The position numbers were made by a program, and so were the translations under genes. The notes beneath the pieces were generated by a model. It made no database searches and was not told the origin of the DNA. It saw only the letters and a list, made by a program, of their open reading frames with translations. Below, piece after piece: positions 30,506 to 41,462 of a DNA stretch of 64,000 nt; within the stretch, counting starts at the first letter, position 1; each line of letters begins with the position of its first letter. The stretch is from Flavobacterium covae (lineage in GTDB: Bacteria > Bacteroidota > Bacteroidia > Flavobacteriales > Flavobacteriaceae): NCBI GenBank assembly GCA_019565575.1, contig CP067379.1:682001-746000 (forward strand), given 5' to 3'.

Positions 30506-30543
30506 CAAACATATTTAAGTAGGCAATGTTAAGGCAATGTTAA
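30506..30543 (-). promoter_or_regulatory. Promoter and tandem 11-base repeat before the TonB receptor
   Basis: Coding strand: TTAACATTGCC repeated exactly twice (30543-30522), then TATGTTTG (30513-30506). The TTG in the first repeat unit is 21 bases from the -7 element, inside the allowed range. The tandem repeat overlapping the -33 box could be a regulator site. Confidence 0.6.
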
Positions 30544-30642
30544 TTTTAAAAAAAACTTTAACACACATATAAAGAAAAATTATTTTTTTAAACCATAAAA
30601 TCACATTTTATACTATTTCTATTTAATTTATTAAGAATTTTA

Positions 30643-32279
30643 TTACTCTGTAAATTTACTTAACAAAAACAAAGTAGAGGAATCATGTTCTCGAAAATCA
30701 TTTTCTTGAAATTCATCTAAAATTTTATTAGCTAATTCCTTACCTAACTCTACTCCCCATTGATCATAACTAAAAATATTCCAAATAATTCCTTGTACAA
30801 ATATTTTGTGTTCATATAAAGCAATCAAACTTCCTAATGTTTCTGGCGTAAGTTGATTTATTAAAAGTGTATTGGTTGGTTTGTTTCCTTCAAATATTTT
30901 ATGAGGTAACAATTCTTCTTGTTTACATTTATCTACATTTTTCTTTTCAAACTCATCTAGTACTTGTTCTTTATTTTTACCATTTAATAATGCTTCTGTT
31001 TGAGCAAAAAAATTGGCCATCAATTTTTGATGATGTGTTATGTTACCATGTAATGATTTTTTAAAACCGATGAAATCAGCAGGAATTAATTTAGTTCCTT
31101 GATGTATTAGTTGAAAAAAAGCATGTTGAGAATTTGTTCCAGGTTCTCCCCAAACTATTGTTCCTGTTTGATAATTCACAGGAAATCCTGATCGACTTAT
31201 TCTTTTTCCATTACTTTCCATAATTCCTTGTTGAAGATAAGGAGGTAATTTTTGTAAATATTGAGTATAAGGAATTACAGCTTCTGTTTCTGAATTAAAA
31301 AAATTATTATACCAAATACTTAAAAGCCCCATAATGACTGGAATATTTTTATCAAATGGAGTATTTATAAAATGCTGATCCATTTTATAAGCACCTAACA
31401 ACAATTGTTCATATTGCTCATAACCTATAGACAAAACAACAGAAAGTCCTACGGCTCCCCATAACGAAAATCTACCGCCTACCCAATCCCAAATTGGAAA
31501 AATATTATCAGAATCTATTCCAAACTCTACTGTTTTTTTTATTTCGCTTGAGACTGCTACAAAGTGATTCTTTATAAATTTTTCTTCTGCATTTTTTAAA
31601 AACCACTTTTTGGCAACAAGGGCATTACCAAGTGTTTCTTGCGTTGTAAATGTTTTAGAAACAACAACAAATAAGGTTGTTTCAGGATTTAATTTATTTA
31701 AAATTTCAGTTGAATGGTCTCCATCTATGTTAGAAATAAAATGAACATTAAGATGATTTTTATAATATGACAAAGCATCTGTTACCATAGCAGGTCCTAA
31801 ATCAGAACCTCCAATACCTATGTTTACAATATCTGTAAATGGTTTATCAGTATATCCTTTTCTTTTTCCAACAATTACTTCTTCTGAAAATTGTTTTATT
31901 TTATCTTTTACCGCCCATATATCTTGAACAATTTCTTGATCATCTAGTTGCAATTTAACTGTTTTAGGCAATCTAAGGGCTGTATGTAATACGGCTCTAT
32001 TTTCAGTTTTATTTATTTTTTTCCTAAAAATTGTGAGTTAATTGCATCTTTTAAGGAACATTCTTCTGCTAAATCTAATAGCAATGATAATGTAGTATCA
32101 TTAATTCTATTTTTAGAATAATCTAAAAGAAAATGATCCCATTCAACGTGAAATTTTTTTGTTCTTTGACTATCATTTTCAAACATTTGCTGCATTGATA
32201 CATTTTGTATTTCAACGAAATGTTCTTTTAATTTATTCCAAGTATTTGTTTCAGTAGGATTTATAGAGGGCAAAATCAT
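30643..32279 (-). CDS. pgi: Glucose-6-phosphate isomerase (frameshifted)
   Basis: About 545 residues when one base is added in the T7 run near 32020. Both pieces are plain Pgi: N-terminal MILPSINPTETNTWNKL, then ENRAVLHTALR across the break, VNIGIGGSDLGPAMV, SKTFTTQETL, WVGGRFSLWGAVGL, GKRISRSG, VWGEPGTNSQHAFFQLIHQGT and the C-terminal QWGVELGKELA. Interconverts glucose-6-phosphate and fructose-6-phosphate in the cytosol. Minus strand; not obviously joined to the dioxygenase gene (70-base gap). Confidence 0.94.
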
Positions 32280-32350
32280 ATTTATATAAGGTTCTATTTT
32301 TTTATCGGTTTATTTTTTTTAATGTTTAAAAGAAGAAATCGACTAGTTTT

Positions 32351-33273
32351 TCAAAGTTCTTCTCCCCAGTTTTTTAATTCTTCTTCAGACCATAATTCAG
32401 GGAAGAATATACGGCGCTGATAACGTGGGTGCATATATTTTTTCCAATCGCTTCCTCCTGTTGCTTCACCATTTCCTTTACCATTATCTATGTATTTTTG
32501 AGCAGCACGGTAGTGTCCCATCACCCACGTAATATTTACAGTATAATCATAATGACGCATGGCTTTAATTAATTCAGGATTAGTTTGATCTTCAATAGGG
32601 AGTTGTTTAAACTTACACCATAAATTAATTGTATTGTATTCTTCCATAACTTGAAGAAATTCTTTTTATATTTTTCTTCAAATTGTTTTAGAAAATACGA
32701 TTTTTCTCCTGTTTTATAATTTTTACCAGCAGCTTGCCAATACAAATGTTCAAAAGCGTGATTATAAGAAGTATTTCTATCAATAGTTGTTCTATAACGA
32801 TAGTCAATTAAGTTGATTAAATCAGTAGAACAAAATTCTATCATACGATACTGTGCACTCTGAAAACCACTGGCAGGAGTTAGTGTATGACGGAATTTCA
32901 TGTATTGTTCTACGTCCATTCCTTCTCCCATTATCGTAAATGATGTGGTTAACATATCAAAATATCGACTAATACGCATAAGTCTATCCGTAAAGAATTG
33001 TGTTGTTAGTTTTTGAGCGTAAGAAACTTGTTTTATTTCCCATAAAATCATTTTGAATAAAAGTTCATTTATTTGATGATACATGATAAACACATTTTCA
33101 TCTGGAAATATAGTACGCTGGTTTTGAAGACTTAACAAAGCATCTGTTTGAATATAATCCCAATAAGTAATGGGTTTAGACCAAAGAAGCCCTTCTAGGT
33201 AGGCTTCTGTTTTTTGATCTAAAGATTGGTATTTTTGGTCTATTTTATCTACTAAATTAGAGTAATCATTCAT
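32351..33273 (-). CDS. kynA: Tryptophan 2,3-dioxygenase family protein (frameshifted)
   Basis: About 307 residues after one base is added near 32664 (joins KKEFLQVMEEYNTINLW). Family marks: FIMYHQINELLFKMILWEI (heme-pocket His), TPASGFQSAQYRMIEF, and near the end WVMGHYRAAQKYI and ATGGSDWKKYM. Heme enzyme opening the indole ring of tryptophan to N-formylkynurenine; the flavobacterial group is shorter at the N-terminus than the animal enzyme. Starts 4 bases after the DUF3108 gene. Other kynurenine enzymes are not in the window, apart from the glutaryl-CoA dehydrogenase at 13.8 kb, which could act further down this route. Confidence 0.86.
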
Positions 33274-33277
33274 TCTA

Positions 33278-34059
33278 TTAACTTTTTAAAACTAAAAAAG
33301 GGTTTTTAAGTCCTTTAAAACTTTCTAAATCCGCTTTTAAGGAACCCACAGCTAGACTTGCTTTAATTCGTAATGGTATTTTATTTTCATCATCACTTAC
33401 CCATACGGTTAGACTTTCTTCTTCTTTAAAAACTCTACCATGCTGAACCAATGGCCTAAAAATTAATGTTTTGACGTTTCCAAATTTAGTATTAATTGTT
33501 TCTCTACCTAAGAAACGCATTTTAAATTTATAAATTTCATCATCAAAAAACATATCAATAATTATTGATTCTCCTACAGCCAATTCACTTGCTTTGGGAT
33601 GATTTCGTAAATAATAAAACGAAGAAACAATATCTTGTACATCTTCTGTAACAGAGAGGTTCTTTTCTGTTTTATTCTTATAATCTTTTACTAGTATTGT
33701 ATTTTTGGTCTGATTAAAAAAACCTTCTTGATCTTTGGTATATCCACCTTCATCTATTTTTCTTACATATTGATAAGGTTTATTGGTTTCTTGATCAAAA
33801 ATACTTTGGTAATGATCTTCGACTTTAAAAAGAAACGAGACATACCTGTTGTGTAGCCATGTCCAACTGCATAAAAACATTTCCGATTATTTCTTACTGC
33901 ATCTTTTAATTCTAAAGTTGCATAACCAGCATTTACTATACCGTAGTGAATCCTATATTTTAACCATTCACCTACACCAAAAGCTTCTTTTTTTTGTTCT
34001 GTAATTTGAAACGATGATAAACCTAAAGCGGCTATGAATAATAGAATATTTTTTTTCAT
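33278..34059 (-). CDS. DUF3108 periplasmic protein (frameshifted)
   Basis: About 260 residues once a base is added near 33829 (GMSRFFFKVEDHYQSIFD). Signal peptide (residues 1-18). DUF3108 pattern: FGVGEWLKYRIHYGIVNAGYATLEL, DHYQSIFD, VQDIVSSFYYLRN, FFDDEIYKF, RETINTKFGNVKTLIFRP and LTVWVSDDENKIPLRIKA. Predicted periplasmic beta barrel of unknown role. First in an operon with the tryptophan dioxygenase; promoter at 34109-34137. Confidence 0.85.
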
Positions 34060-34108
34060 TTTTTATATTTATAGACAGTTTGGTTATCAGTCACTACAAT
34101 TTTTATTC

Positions 34109-34137
34109 CAAAAGTAATAAAAAACAAAAAAACCCAA
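34109..34137 (-). promoter_or_regulatory. Promoter of the DUF3108-dioxygenase operon
   Basis: Coding strand TTG (34137-34135), 18 bases, TACTTTTG (34116-34109). Its -33 box lies inside the terminator stem of the small RNA candidate immediately upstream. Confidence 0.65.
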
Positions 34138-34231
34138 TCAGAAAATGACTGAGTTTTTATGTTATTAACCAACCAAAAAACTATAAATTATGAAAATTTA
34201 TAAAGTTCAGAGGGAACCACCCCTCAAATTC
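34118..34231 (-). ncRNA. Free-standing small RNA candidate between trpS and DUF3108
   Basis: On the minus strand a promoter (TTG 34270-34268, 22 bases, TATATTTG 34245-34238) is followed by about 110 bases that end in a perfect 10-base-pair terminator hairpin (34155-34146 with 34140-34131, AACTCAGTCA / TGATTGGGTT) and a T run. Near the 5' end GAGGGGTGGTTCCCTC folds into a small hairpin, within an eight-codon frame ATG..TGA (MNLRGGSL). The transcript could be a small RNA or a leader peptide unit. The next operon has its own promoter, so simple attenuation is less likely. Confidence 0.5.
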
Positions 34232-34375
34232 ATAGGACAAATATAAATCGTTTTTTTAATAAAAACACAACAAAAAATTAATTTTAACAAATTTTTATCA
34301 AAATTAAGAGTTTTTTAAGGTTTGTTTTTAAACTTTATTCATCAAAATATAGTTTTAAGTATTTTTTTGAATTAA

Positions 34376-35346
34376 TTAATCAAAACCTAATTTAACTCGA
34401 ACTCTTTTTAAAACATCATTAGCAACTAAAGATGCTTTTCCTGCACCAATTTGTAATATTCTATCCAACTCTGTCAAATTATTCATATAATAACTATAAC
34501 GTTCTCTTTCTACTGCAAAACGTTCAACAATTAAGTCATATAAAGCTTGTTTAGCATGTCCGAATCCAAAATTACCAGCTAGATATTTCTCCCTTAATTC
34601 AGTTGTCTGATCCTCTGTAGCTATTAACTTATATAGAGAAAAGACATTACAGGTATCTGGATTTTTAGGATCTTCAAGTGGTGTACTATCTGTTTGAATC
34701 GTTTTGATTTGTTTTAACAAATCTTTGTCATCTAAAAATATATTAATTGTATTATTTCTTGATTTACTCATTTTTTCACCATCAGTACCAGGAATCAACA
34801 TAGAATCCTCCCCTGTTTTAGCTTGTGGCAAGACAAATGTTTCTCCCATTTGATGATTAAAACGAGAAGCTACATCACGTGTAATTTCTAAATGTTGTAA
34901 TTGATCTTTTCCTACAGGTACAATTTCTGCATCATAAGCTAAGATATCAGCAGCCATTAACATTGGATATGTAAACAATCCTGCATTTACATCTTCTAAC
35001 CTATCTGCTTTATCTTTAAACGAGTGCGCTAACGTCAATCTTTGAAAAGGGAAAAAACAACTCAAATACCAAGTTAGCTCCGCAACTTGCGGAACGTCAC
35101 TTTGACGATAAAAAGTTACTTTATTAATATCTAAACCGCAAGCTAACCAAGCTGCAGCTGTACTATATGTATTATTTTTCAAAACTGTACCTTCTTTTAT
35201 TTGAGTTACAGAGTGTAAATCTGCTATAAATAAAAAGATTCGTTTTCAGGCTGATCAGCCATTTTTATGGCAGGTATAATTGCGCCTAAAAGGTTTCCTA
35301 AATGTGGAGTTCCTGTGCTTTGTACTCCCGTTAATATTTTTGCCAT
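34376..35346 (-). CDS. trpS: Tryptophanyl-tRNA synthetase (frameshifted)
   Basis: About 323 residues from ATG 35346 (MAKILTGVQSTGTPHLGNLLG). A missing T near 35235 (SFLFIADLHSVTQ) breaks the frame. Class I synthetase: HIGH-like PHLGN at the start, ADLHS, FLVARG-type SDVPQVAELTW, and KMSKS in GTDGEKMSKSRNN. Complete C-terminus. An essential gene, so the break is evidence for a sequencing error. Coding-strand TACCTTTG at 35379-35372 may be its -7 element. Confidence 0.94.
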
Positions 35347-35418
35347 TATATTCTTAAAAATGATATTTTCGCAAAGGTAATTTTTTTTAATTCATATTTG
35401 AAGTAAATAACAACTGTT

Positions 35419-36193
35419 ATGCGAATGTTAAAAATTCTTTTTGGTGTATCTGGCGTTTATGGTTTTATGTATTAGTTTTAATACCTATCCTTATCATGTC
35501 TCCTTTTTTGACCCTCTCTCTTTCTAAAGATTCTTGGTATCCTTATTTTTTTAAAATGGCTCGTTTGTGGGCTAAAATTGTTCTTTACGGAATGGGGTTT
35601 CATTATAAAATCAAAAGCGAACAACCTGTTTTACCCAACCATAGTTATATGTTTATTGCAAATCATACTTCAATGACAGACATTATGCTGATGTTAGCCG
35701 TGGTTAAAAATCCTTTTGTTTTTGTAGGAAAAAAAGAATTGGTTAAAATCCCCATATTTGGCTTTTTTTATAAAAGAGCTGCCATTATGGTAGATCGTGA
35801 TAGTATGCGAAGTCGATCGGAAGTCTATGAAAGAGCTAAAGCGCGTATTAATCAAGGTTTAAGTATTTGTATTTTTCCTGAGGGAAAGGTACCTGACGAT
35901 GAAAGTGTGATTTTAGATGAGTTTAAAAGTGGAGCTTTTAATATTGCTATTGATCATCAACTAACAATTGTACCTATCGTTTTTTATGATAATAAAAATC
36001 TTTTTTCCTATACTTTTTTAGCGGCAAACCAGGATGCCTAAGAGTTCAATTCTTATCCTTTGTAAAAACAACAGGAATGACTCATGAGGACAAAAAGATT
36101 ATTAAAGATAAATCTAGAAAATTAATCCTCAATAAACTGTTAAATGATCCCGCATACATGAGACATTCTAACAAAAATACCCATCAAAAATAA
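35419..36193 (+). CDS. plsC: 1-acyl-sn-glycerol-3-phosphate acyltransferase, PlsC family (two frameshifts)
   Basis: About 258 residues. Start ATG 35419; breaks near 35447 (T run) and 36030 (CC to C) when repaired give MRMLKILFWCIWRLWFYVLV at the start and NPGCLRVQFLSFVKTTGM at the end. N-terminal membrane helix, then ANHTSMTDIM (H-x4-D catalytic motif), KKELVKIPIFGFFYKRAAIMVDR, and FPEGK (usual form EGTR; here Lys in place of Thr-Arg). Puts the second acyl chain on lysophosphatidic acid. Lone gene, divergent from trpS. Confidence 0.88.
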
Positions 36194-36258
36194 TTTTGTT
36201 TTTCATAAAAAAATTGATTTTTTTATGAAAATATTTAATTCTATATTTAAAATATCTA

Positions 36259-36266
36259 TATATTTG
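36259..36266 (+). promoter_or_regulatory. -7 element before the T9SS propeller gene
   Basis: TATATTTG, 29 bases before ATG 36296. No TTG at the expected -33 distance. Confidence 0.35.
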
Positions 36267-36295
36267 GCAAATATTAACCCAAAAATAGACTAAAT

Positions 36296-39200
36296 ATGAA
36301 AAAAAGAATACTACCCAGTTTCTTTCTTTTGTTTGGAGTAACTGTAGGTTATTCACAACACTTCGGAGACGTGAGTATTACAAGAGAAACACAAGCAAAC
36401 CAAAAGCTTTCTAAAAAAGAAGCCAAGATTCTCAGAAAAAAGCACGAACATTTTTTAGCTAATAATAAAATAAATAGAACTTTTTATTTATCTAAACAAC
36501 AAAGGAAAGAAGAAGGTATTCCACCTAATAAATACAATGAACAAGAATGGTTACTAACCATGAATCCTAGTTTAGGTAGGCCAACTAACGAAAACATTGA
36601 AACCATTCGAAAAGATCTAGAAAAAGCACGTCAAGAAGCTTTGGCATACCGTATACCAGGTGATGCTACTACAAATAATTGGGTAGAACGAGGACCTAAT
36701 AATGTAGGAGGACGTACAAGAGCAATTATTTTCGACCCAGGAGATACAACTGGAAATACTGTAGTAGCTGGAGGAGTTAGTGGCGGATTATGGAGAAATA
36801 GCAATATTTCAAGTACAACCTCTGCATGGACAAAAATTGATACTTTCCCTGAACATATAAATGTTCAAAACATCGCAATAGATCCTAATAACAGAGATAC
36901 TTGGTATGTAGGCACAGGTGAATCTTACGTGTTTGGGGATGTAAATGGTAATGGCATTTGGAAAACTACTGATAGAGGAGCTACATGGACTAGAGTTTAT
37001 GGAGGCGGATCTGTATCATCAACTGTTAAAAATTTACAAAACCTTGAAATAATAGCTCCTTCCAATGCTGCTACAATAAGAGCTTATTCTACAGGTTCTG
37101 CTACATGGCCTGGCGGTGCTATTAATAATACCTTCACAGCGTCAATCGTATTAATGGATGATGGAGTAGCACCAACAGATGATGCTTGTGGCGCAACTTC
37201 ACAAAATTATGCCGGTAAAATTGTTTTAATAAGAAGAGGCACTTGTTCTTTTGAATCAAAAGCAATGGTGGCTCAAAATGCGGGTGCAATAGGCGTAATT
37301 ATAATGAACAATGCTGTAGGTGGTTCCGTATTTAATATGTCAGAAGATGCTGCTATTACAGGAACTATACCTACCATTATGATTTCTAAAGAAGATGGCG
37401 ATCTACTCATCGCTAATTTAGCAAACTTAACTGGAACTATAAAACCTTCTGGTCCTCTTGAATTTTCTGGGTTAGAAGTTTCAGGTGTTCAATTTGTAAA
37501 TGATTTAGTGGTTAAAAACAATGGTGGGGTTTCTGAAATTTATGCTGCTATGGGAGATGGCCAATACTCAGAATCTCGTAATGGCACCCTATTTAATGCT
37601 TCTAATTTCGGCCTGTATAAATCTATTAATGGAGGAAGTACATGGACCAAACTAAGTTTACCTTCATCAGTAGCTGGACACCCTACTTGTCCTAATGACA
37701 TTGAATTGGGAGCAGACGGCGACATTTGGGTATCATCTACCGATAGTTGGACGTATGGTGATGGCGGCGGTAGAGTATTTCAATCAACAGATAACGGAGG
37801 TACTTTTAACTTACGCCATACGGTTGTTGCTGAAGGAGGAGGAAAACGAGTAGAAATTGAAGCTTCTAATACAACTCCTGATAAAATTTATGTATTATCA
37901 CAATTAAAAGATGATCCAAATACCTCTACAAAAGTAGAAGTACAATTAGCCTTAACCACTAACGGATTTAATACAACTCCTACTATTTTATCGTTACCTG
38001 CTGGAAATGAAACACGCGAGACCACTTATGGTTTTACTGGTCAACAAGCTTTTTACGACATGATGATTGAATCAGACCCTATAGATGATAAAATTTTATA
38101 TCTAGGAGGTATTGATCTTTATAGAACAGCTAATGCAAATGGCCCTTCTGTAACATGGAATGCCATTTCCAATTGGACAACCAATGTACATTCTGATCAA
38201 CATGCTATGGTTTTTAAACCAGGTAATAGTAACATAGCCCTTTTTGGCAATGATGGAGGAGTATATTACACAAGTAATGTAGCTAGTACTACAACTCCAG
38301 CTACAGCTAGAAATACAGGCTTTAACGTTACTCAATTTGTAGGAGTAGCTGTAATGCCAAATGGTGTTTCTGGTGCTGCGGGTGATTTTTTTGTTGCGGG
38401 AGCTCAAGACAATGGCACTCAATATTATTCAGGCTCTTCTACTGCTGCCAATTCAACTTTAGGGGCTTCTATAGGAGTTAACAACACTTTTAGAGTTCAA
38501 GGAGGTGATGGAGGAAAACCTTTATTTGACCAAGGATCCGATAAATATTATATTACAAATTATGTATATAATGACAATATGATTCTTAGAAATGTAGGAA
38601 ATACTACAACTAAAACTCTAAATGACAACACTTCTGGAGCAGGTTTATTTTACCCTGCTATGACTCTAGATTCTACAAATGATATTGTGTATTCTGATTT
38701 TACCCAGAATGGAACTTATCAAGTAAGAAGATATTCTAATATTAAGGGTAATACACAGGTATCTAGAACTAATTTAGCCAATGCTTTATTAACAGGGTAT
38801 GCAACAGCTCTTGCTACAGGTAAAGTAACATCTACTACTTTATACATAGGAACTATGAATGGTAAATTACTAAAAGTTACTGGAGCTAACGGTTCTTCTC
38901 CTGTATGGTCTAACATAAGTGGTCCTAATTTTGTTGGTAGTGTTTCTGACATAGAGTTTGGAGCTAATGATAACCAAATTTTCCTAACTATGCACAATTA
39001 TGGTGTAAACAATATTTGGTATACATCGAACGGAGGAACTAATTGGTATCAACTAGACGGCAATTTACCTGATTTGCCAGTAAAAGCAATTTTACAAAAT
39101 CCATTAAATACCGCAGAAATTATGATAGGTACTGATTTGGGAGTTTGGTATGCTAATAATTTTAACAATGCTGCAACTTCTGATCAAGCATTAAACTGGA

Positions 39201-39620
39201 AACAAGCTTATAATGGAATGAGAAATGTAAAAGTTACAGACTTAGATATTCAAGCAAATTCTCCAACAGCACCTAACGCGTATAAGGTATATGCCGCTAC
39301 GTATGGTCGTGGTGTTTTTTCAGGCAATCTAACAGGTGCTATAGGAGCCAAAATAGATGAATCAGTTACAGGAAAAGTAAATACAATTAGAGTTTACCCA
39401 ACAGTTTCTGGAAGGAAATATAAAATTAACTTCTTCTAACAACTATGGTAGCGTAAAAGTTGAAGTATTTGATATTACTGGTAAACTGGTTCTAGAAAAT
39501 TCCGTAATAATTCATAACAATACAAATGAATTAGACTTATCAAACTTAACCCCAGGAAATTATTTCTTAAAAATGTCTGGTGATCATTTTCAAGAAACCG
39601 AAAAAATCATAATCCAATAG
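36296..39620 (+). CDS. T9SS-exported beta-propeller protein with inserted PA domain (frameshifted at end)
   Basis: About 1,107 residues. Signal peptide (cleaved after GYSQ), a Lys/Glu-rich helical part to about 120, then Asp-box type propeller blades of sialidase/VPS10-like form (GIWKTTDRGATWTRV, GLYKSINGGSTWTKL, NIWYTSNGGTNWYQL). Between blades, residues about 255-375 form a protease-associated (PA) domain (CGATSQNYAGKIVLIRRGTC, AGAIGVIIMNN, IPTIMISKEDG). Listed frame ends 39439; removing one G near 39413 gives the type A sorting domain (VEVFDITGKLV, LDLSNLTPGNYFLKM, EKIII) to the stop at 39620. The mature protein would be attached to or released from the cell surface. No catalytic site seen. 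Confidence 0.86.
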
Positions 39621-39642
39621 CGATTTTTCTAATACAAAATAT

Positions 39643-39682
39643 GAGGTTGTCCTAAAAAATATTTTAGGACAGCCTCTTGTTT
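39643..39682. terminator. Strong hairpin after the T9SS propeller gene
   Basis: Arms 39643-39657 (GAGGTTGTCCTAAAA) and 39662-39676 (TTTTAGGACAGCCTC) pair over 15 bases with one G-U and a 4-base loop, 22 bases past the stop. Confidence 0.75.
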
Positions 39683-39778
39683 AGGCACATTCATAATAAC
39701 ATAAATACCTACATATCAACAAAACAAGTATTATATTAGGAGAAAGAAACCCCAAAAAAGCTCAAAAAGAGTCTAATA

Positions 39779-39979
39779 TCATTTAAAACTTAAAATATAC
39801 TTGGATTAAAAAATAAAGTTCTCGATACGTTTTTTTATCTTAAAAACAACTCGAACAGAGGGTTGAGTATATAATTGAAATCATCGTTAGTTCCAGCGCG
39901 AAGCGCATCGAGAACCAACACTAATTTTTATTATTTTTGTAGGTAGTATCTAAATCAACATGCAGTTTGTCACTCCGAT
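39779..39979. repeat. Dispersed intergenic repeat, copy 3 (left part only)
   Basis: Matches copy 2 from catttaaa through TTCCAGCGCGAAGCGCATCGAGAA and TTGTAGGTAGTATC to CAGTTTGTCACTCCGA, then stops; the following bases are coding-like (HlyD remnant). The right part of the repeat is absent. Confidence 0.75.
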
Positions 39980-39981
39980 AA

Positions 39982-40110
39982 CAAGCTACCAAAAAGCAAA
40001 TTCCGTTCCAACAAGAAATGAGAGGCTCAGCCGAAATCATCACCGAAGATCTTAGACTCATAGAAAGGATATTCTATCAGTTTAGAGAGATCTTTAAAAG
40101 TAATGAGTGA
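39982..40110 (+). pseudogene. C-terminal remnant of an HlyD-family secretion protein
   Basis: 43-codon open stretch after a stop at 39979, ending at TGA 40110. It reads ..KKQIPFQQEMRGS then AEIITEDLRLIERIFYQFR, which resembles the extreme C-terminus of Bacteroidota HlyD/peptide-export adaptors (IPF..GM.G.AEIITED..L..R). It has no start or body: the dispersed repeat stands where the rest should be. It abuts the mgtE stop (40111) on the other strand. Confidence 0.55.
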
Positions 40111-41462
40111 TTAAAAACCTAAAATAATCCTCGCAATGGTAAAATAAATTAAAATTCCCAAAATATCATTACTTGTAGTAATAAAAGGTCCGGTGGCTAA
40201 TGCAGGATCTACTCCATTCTTATTTAAAACAATAGGTATAAAAGTACCTATTAGGGACGCAATTACGATAACTGATAATAAAGCGGTAGTAACTGTTAAG
40301 CCGATATGAATTTCAAAACCTAGTAAATAATAGCTTCCTAATAATAAGATCGTAGAAAGAATCAAACCGTTTAACAAGCTCAATGATAGTTCTTTTAATA
40401 AACGTTGCAAAATAGTTCCGCTAATTGAATTATTAGCCAAACCTTGTACAATAATGGCCGATGATTGTACTCCTACATTTCCTCCCATAGCAGCAATTAA
40501 AGGGGTAAAAAGAATAACTGAGGATGTTCTTTCATGGCCGGTTCAAATAAACCTAAAACACGAACACTGACAAATCCCCCTAATAAGGCTAAAACTAACC
40601 AAGGCAAACGAGCTCTCGTAAGTTCTAAAATACTATCATCTGCCTCTACATCTTGGGAGATACCAGCCGCCATCTGATAATCTTTATCTGCTTCTTCCTT
40701 GATTACATCTACAATATCATCAATCGTAATACGCCCCACTAAACGCCCCATTTCATCGACTACAGGAATGGCTTCTAAATCATATTTTTGCATGATACGT
40801 GCCACTTCGGTATCCATTGTATCTACTTTTACGTAATCTACTTTTTTGATATATACATCGCTAATGGGGGTTTTGGTAGATGTTGTTAGTAAATCTTTTA
40901 GGGAAAGTCGTCCTTTTAGGCGATCCTCATCGTCTACTACGTAGATAGAATGCACACGTGTAACGTGTTCTGCTTGCATACGCATTTCTTTAACACAGGT
41001 CAGCACATTCCAATTTTCATTTACTTTTACTAACTCCTTCCCCATCAAACCACCTGCTGTATCTTCATCGTAACGAAGTAATTCTACGATATCTTTTGCG
41101 TGTTCAACGTCTTCTAGCTCTAAGATTACTTCTTCTTTTTTAGACTGTGGTAATTCCGCTATAATATCGGCTGCATCATCTGTATCTAATTCGTCAATCT
41201 CTTCTGCAATTTCTTTGGCAGAAAGGTTTTTAAGGATTTTTATACGTACTTCATCGTCTAACTCTAAAAGAGCATCAGCGGTTTTTTCTGAATCTAATAT
41301 TTTAAAAACATAATTAGCCCGATATTCATCTAGTTCATCTAAAATTTCAGCAATATCTGCAAAGTGAATATCCTGCAACAAGTTTTCTAGTTCTTGTGCT
41401 CGGTTTTCATTCACTAAATGCTCGATCTGAGCGATGAATTCTGGGGTAATTTTAAACTCCAT
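40111..41462 (-). CDS. mgtE: Magnesium transporter MgtE (frameshifted)
   Basis: About 450 residues; a base missing near 40502 splits ...FFLPL from [12 protein letters not shown]. MgtE_N helical repeats (residues about 20-130, Leu/Glu/Asp-rich), CBS pair (about 140-260: [46 protein letters not shown]), then five membrane helices with the pore motif [12 protein letters not shown] and [14 protein letters not shown]. Mg2+ uptake channel gated by cytosolic Mg2+. Start overlaps the rsmA stop by 11 bases. Confidence 0.93.

Noticed and set aside
34118..34231. Classic tryptophan attenuator for the dioxygenase operon
   Set aside because: The possible leader peptide has no Trp codons and the downstream operon has its own full promoter.
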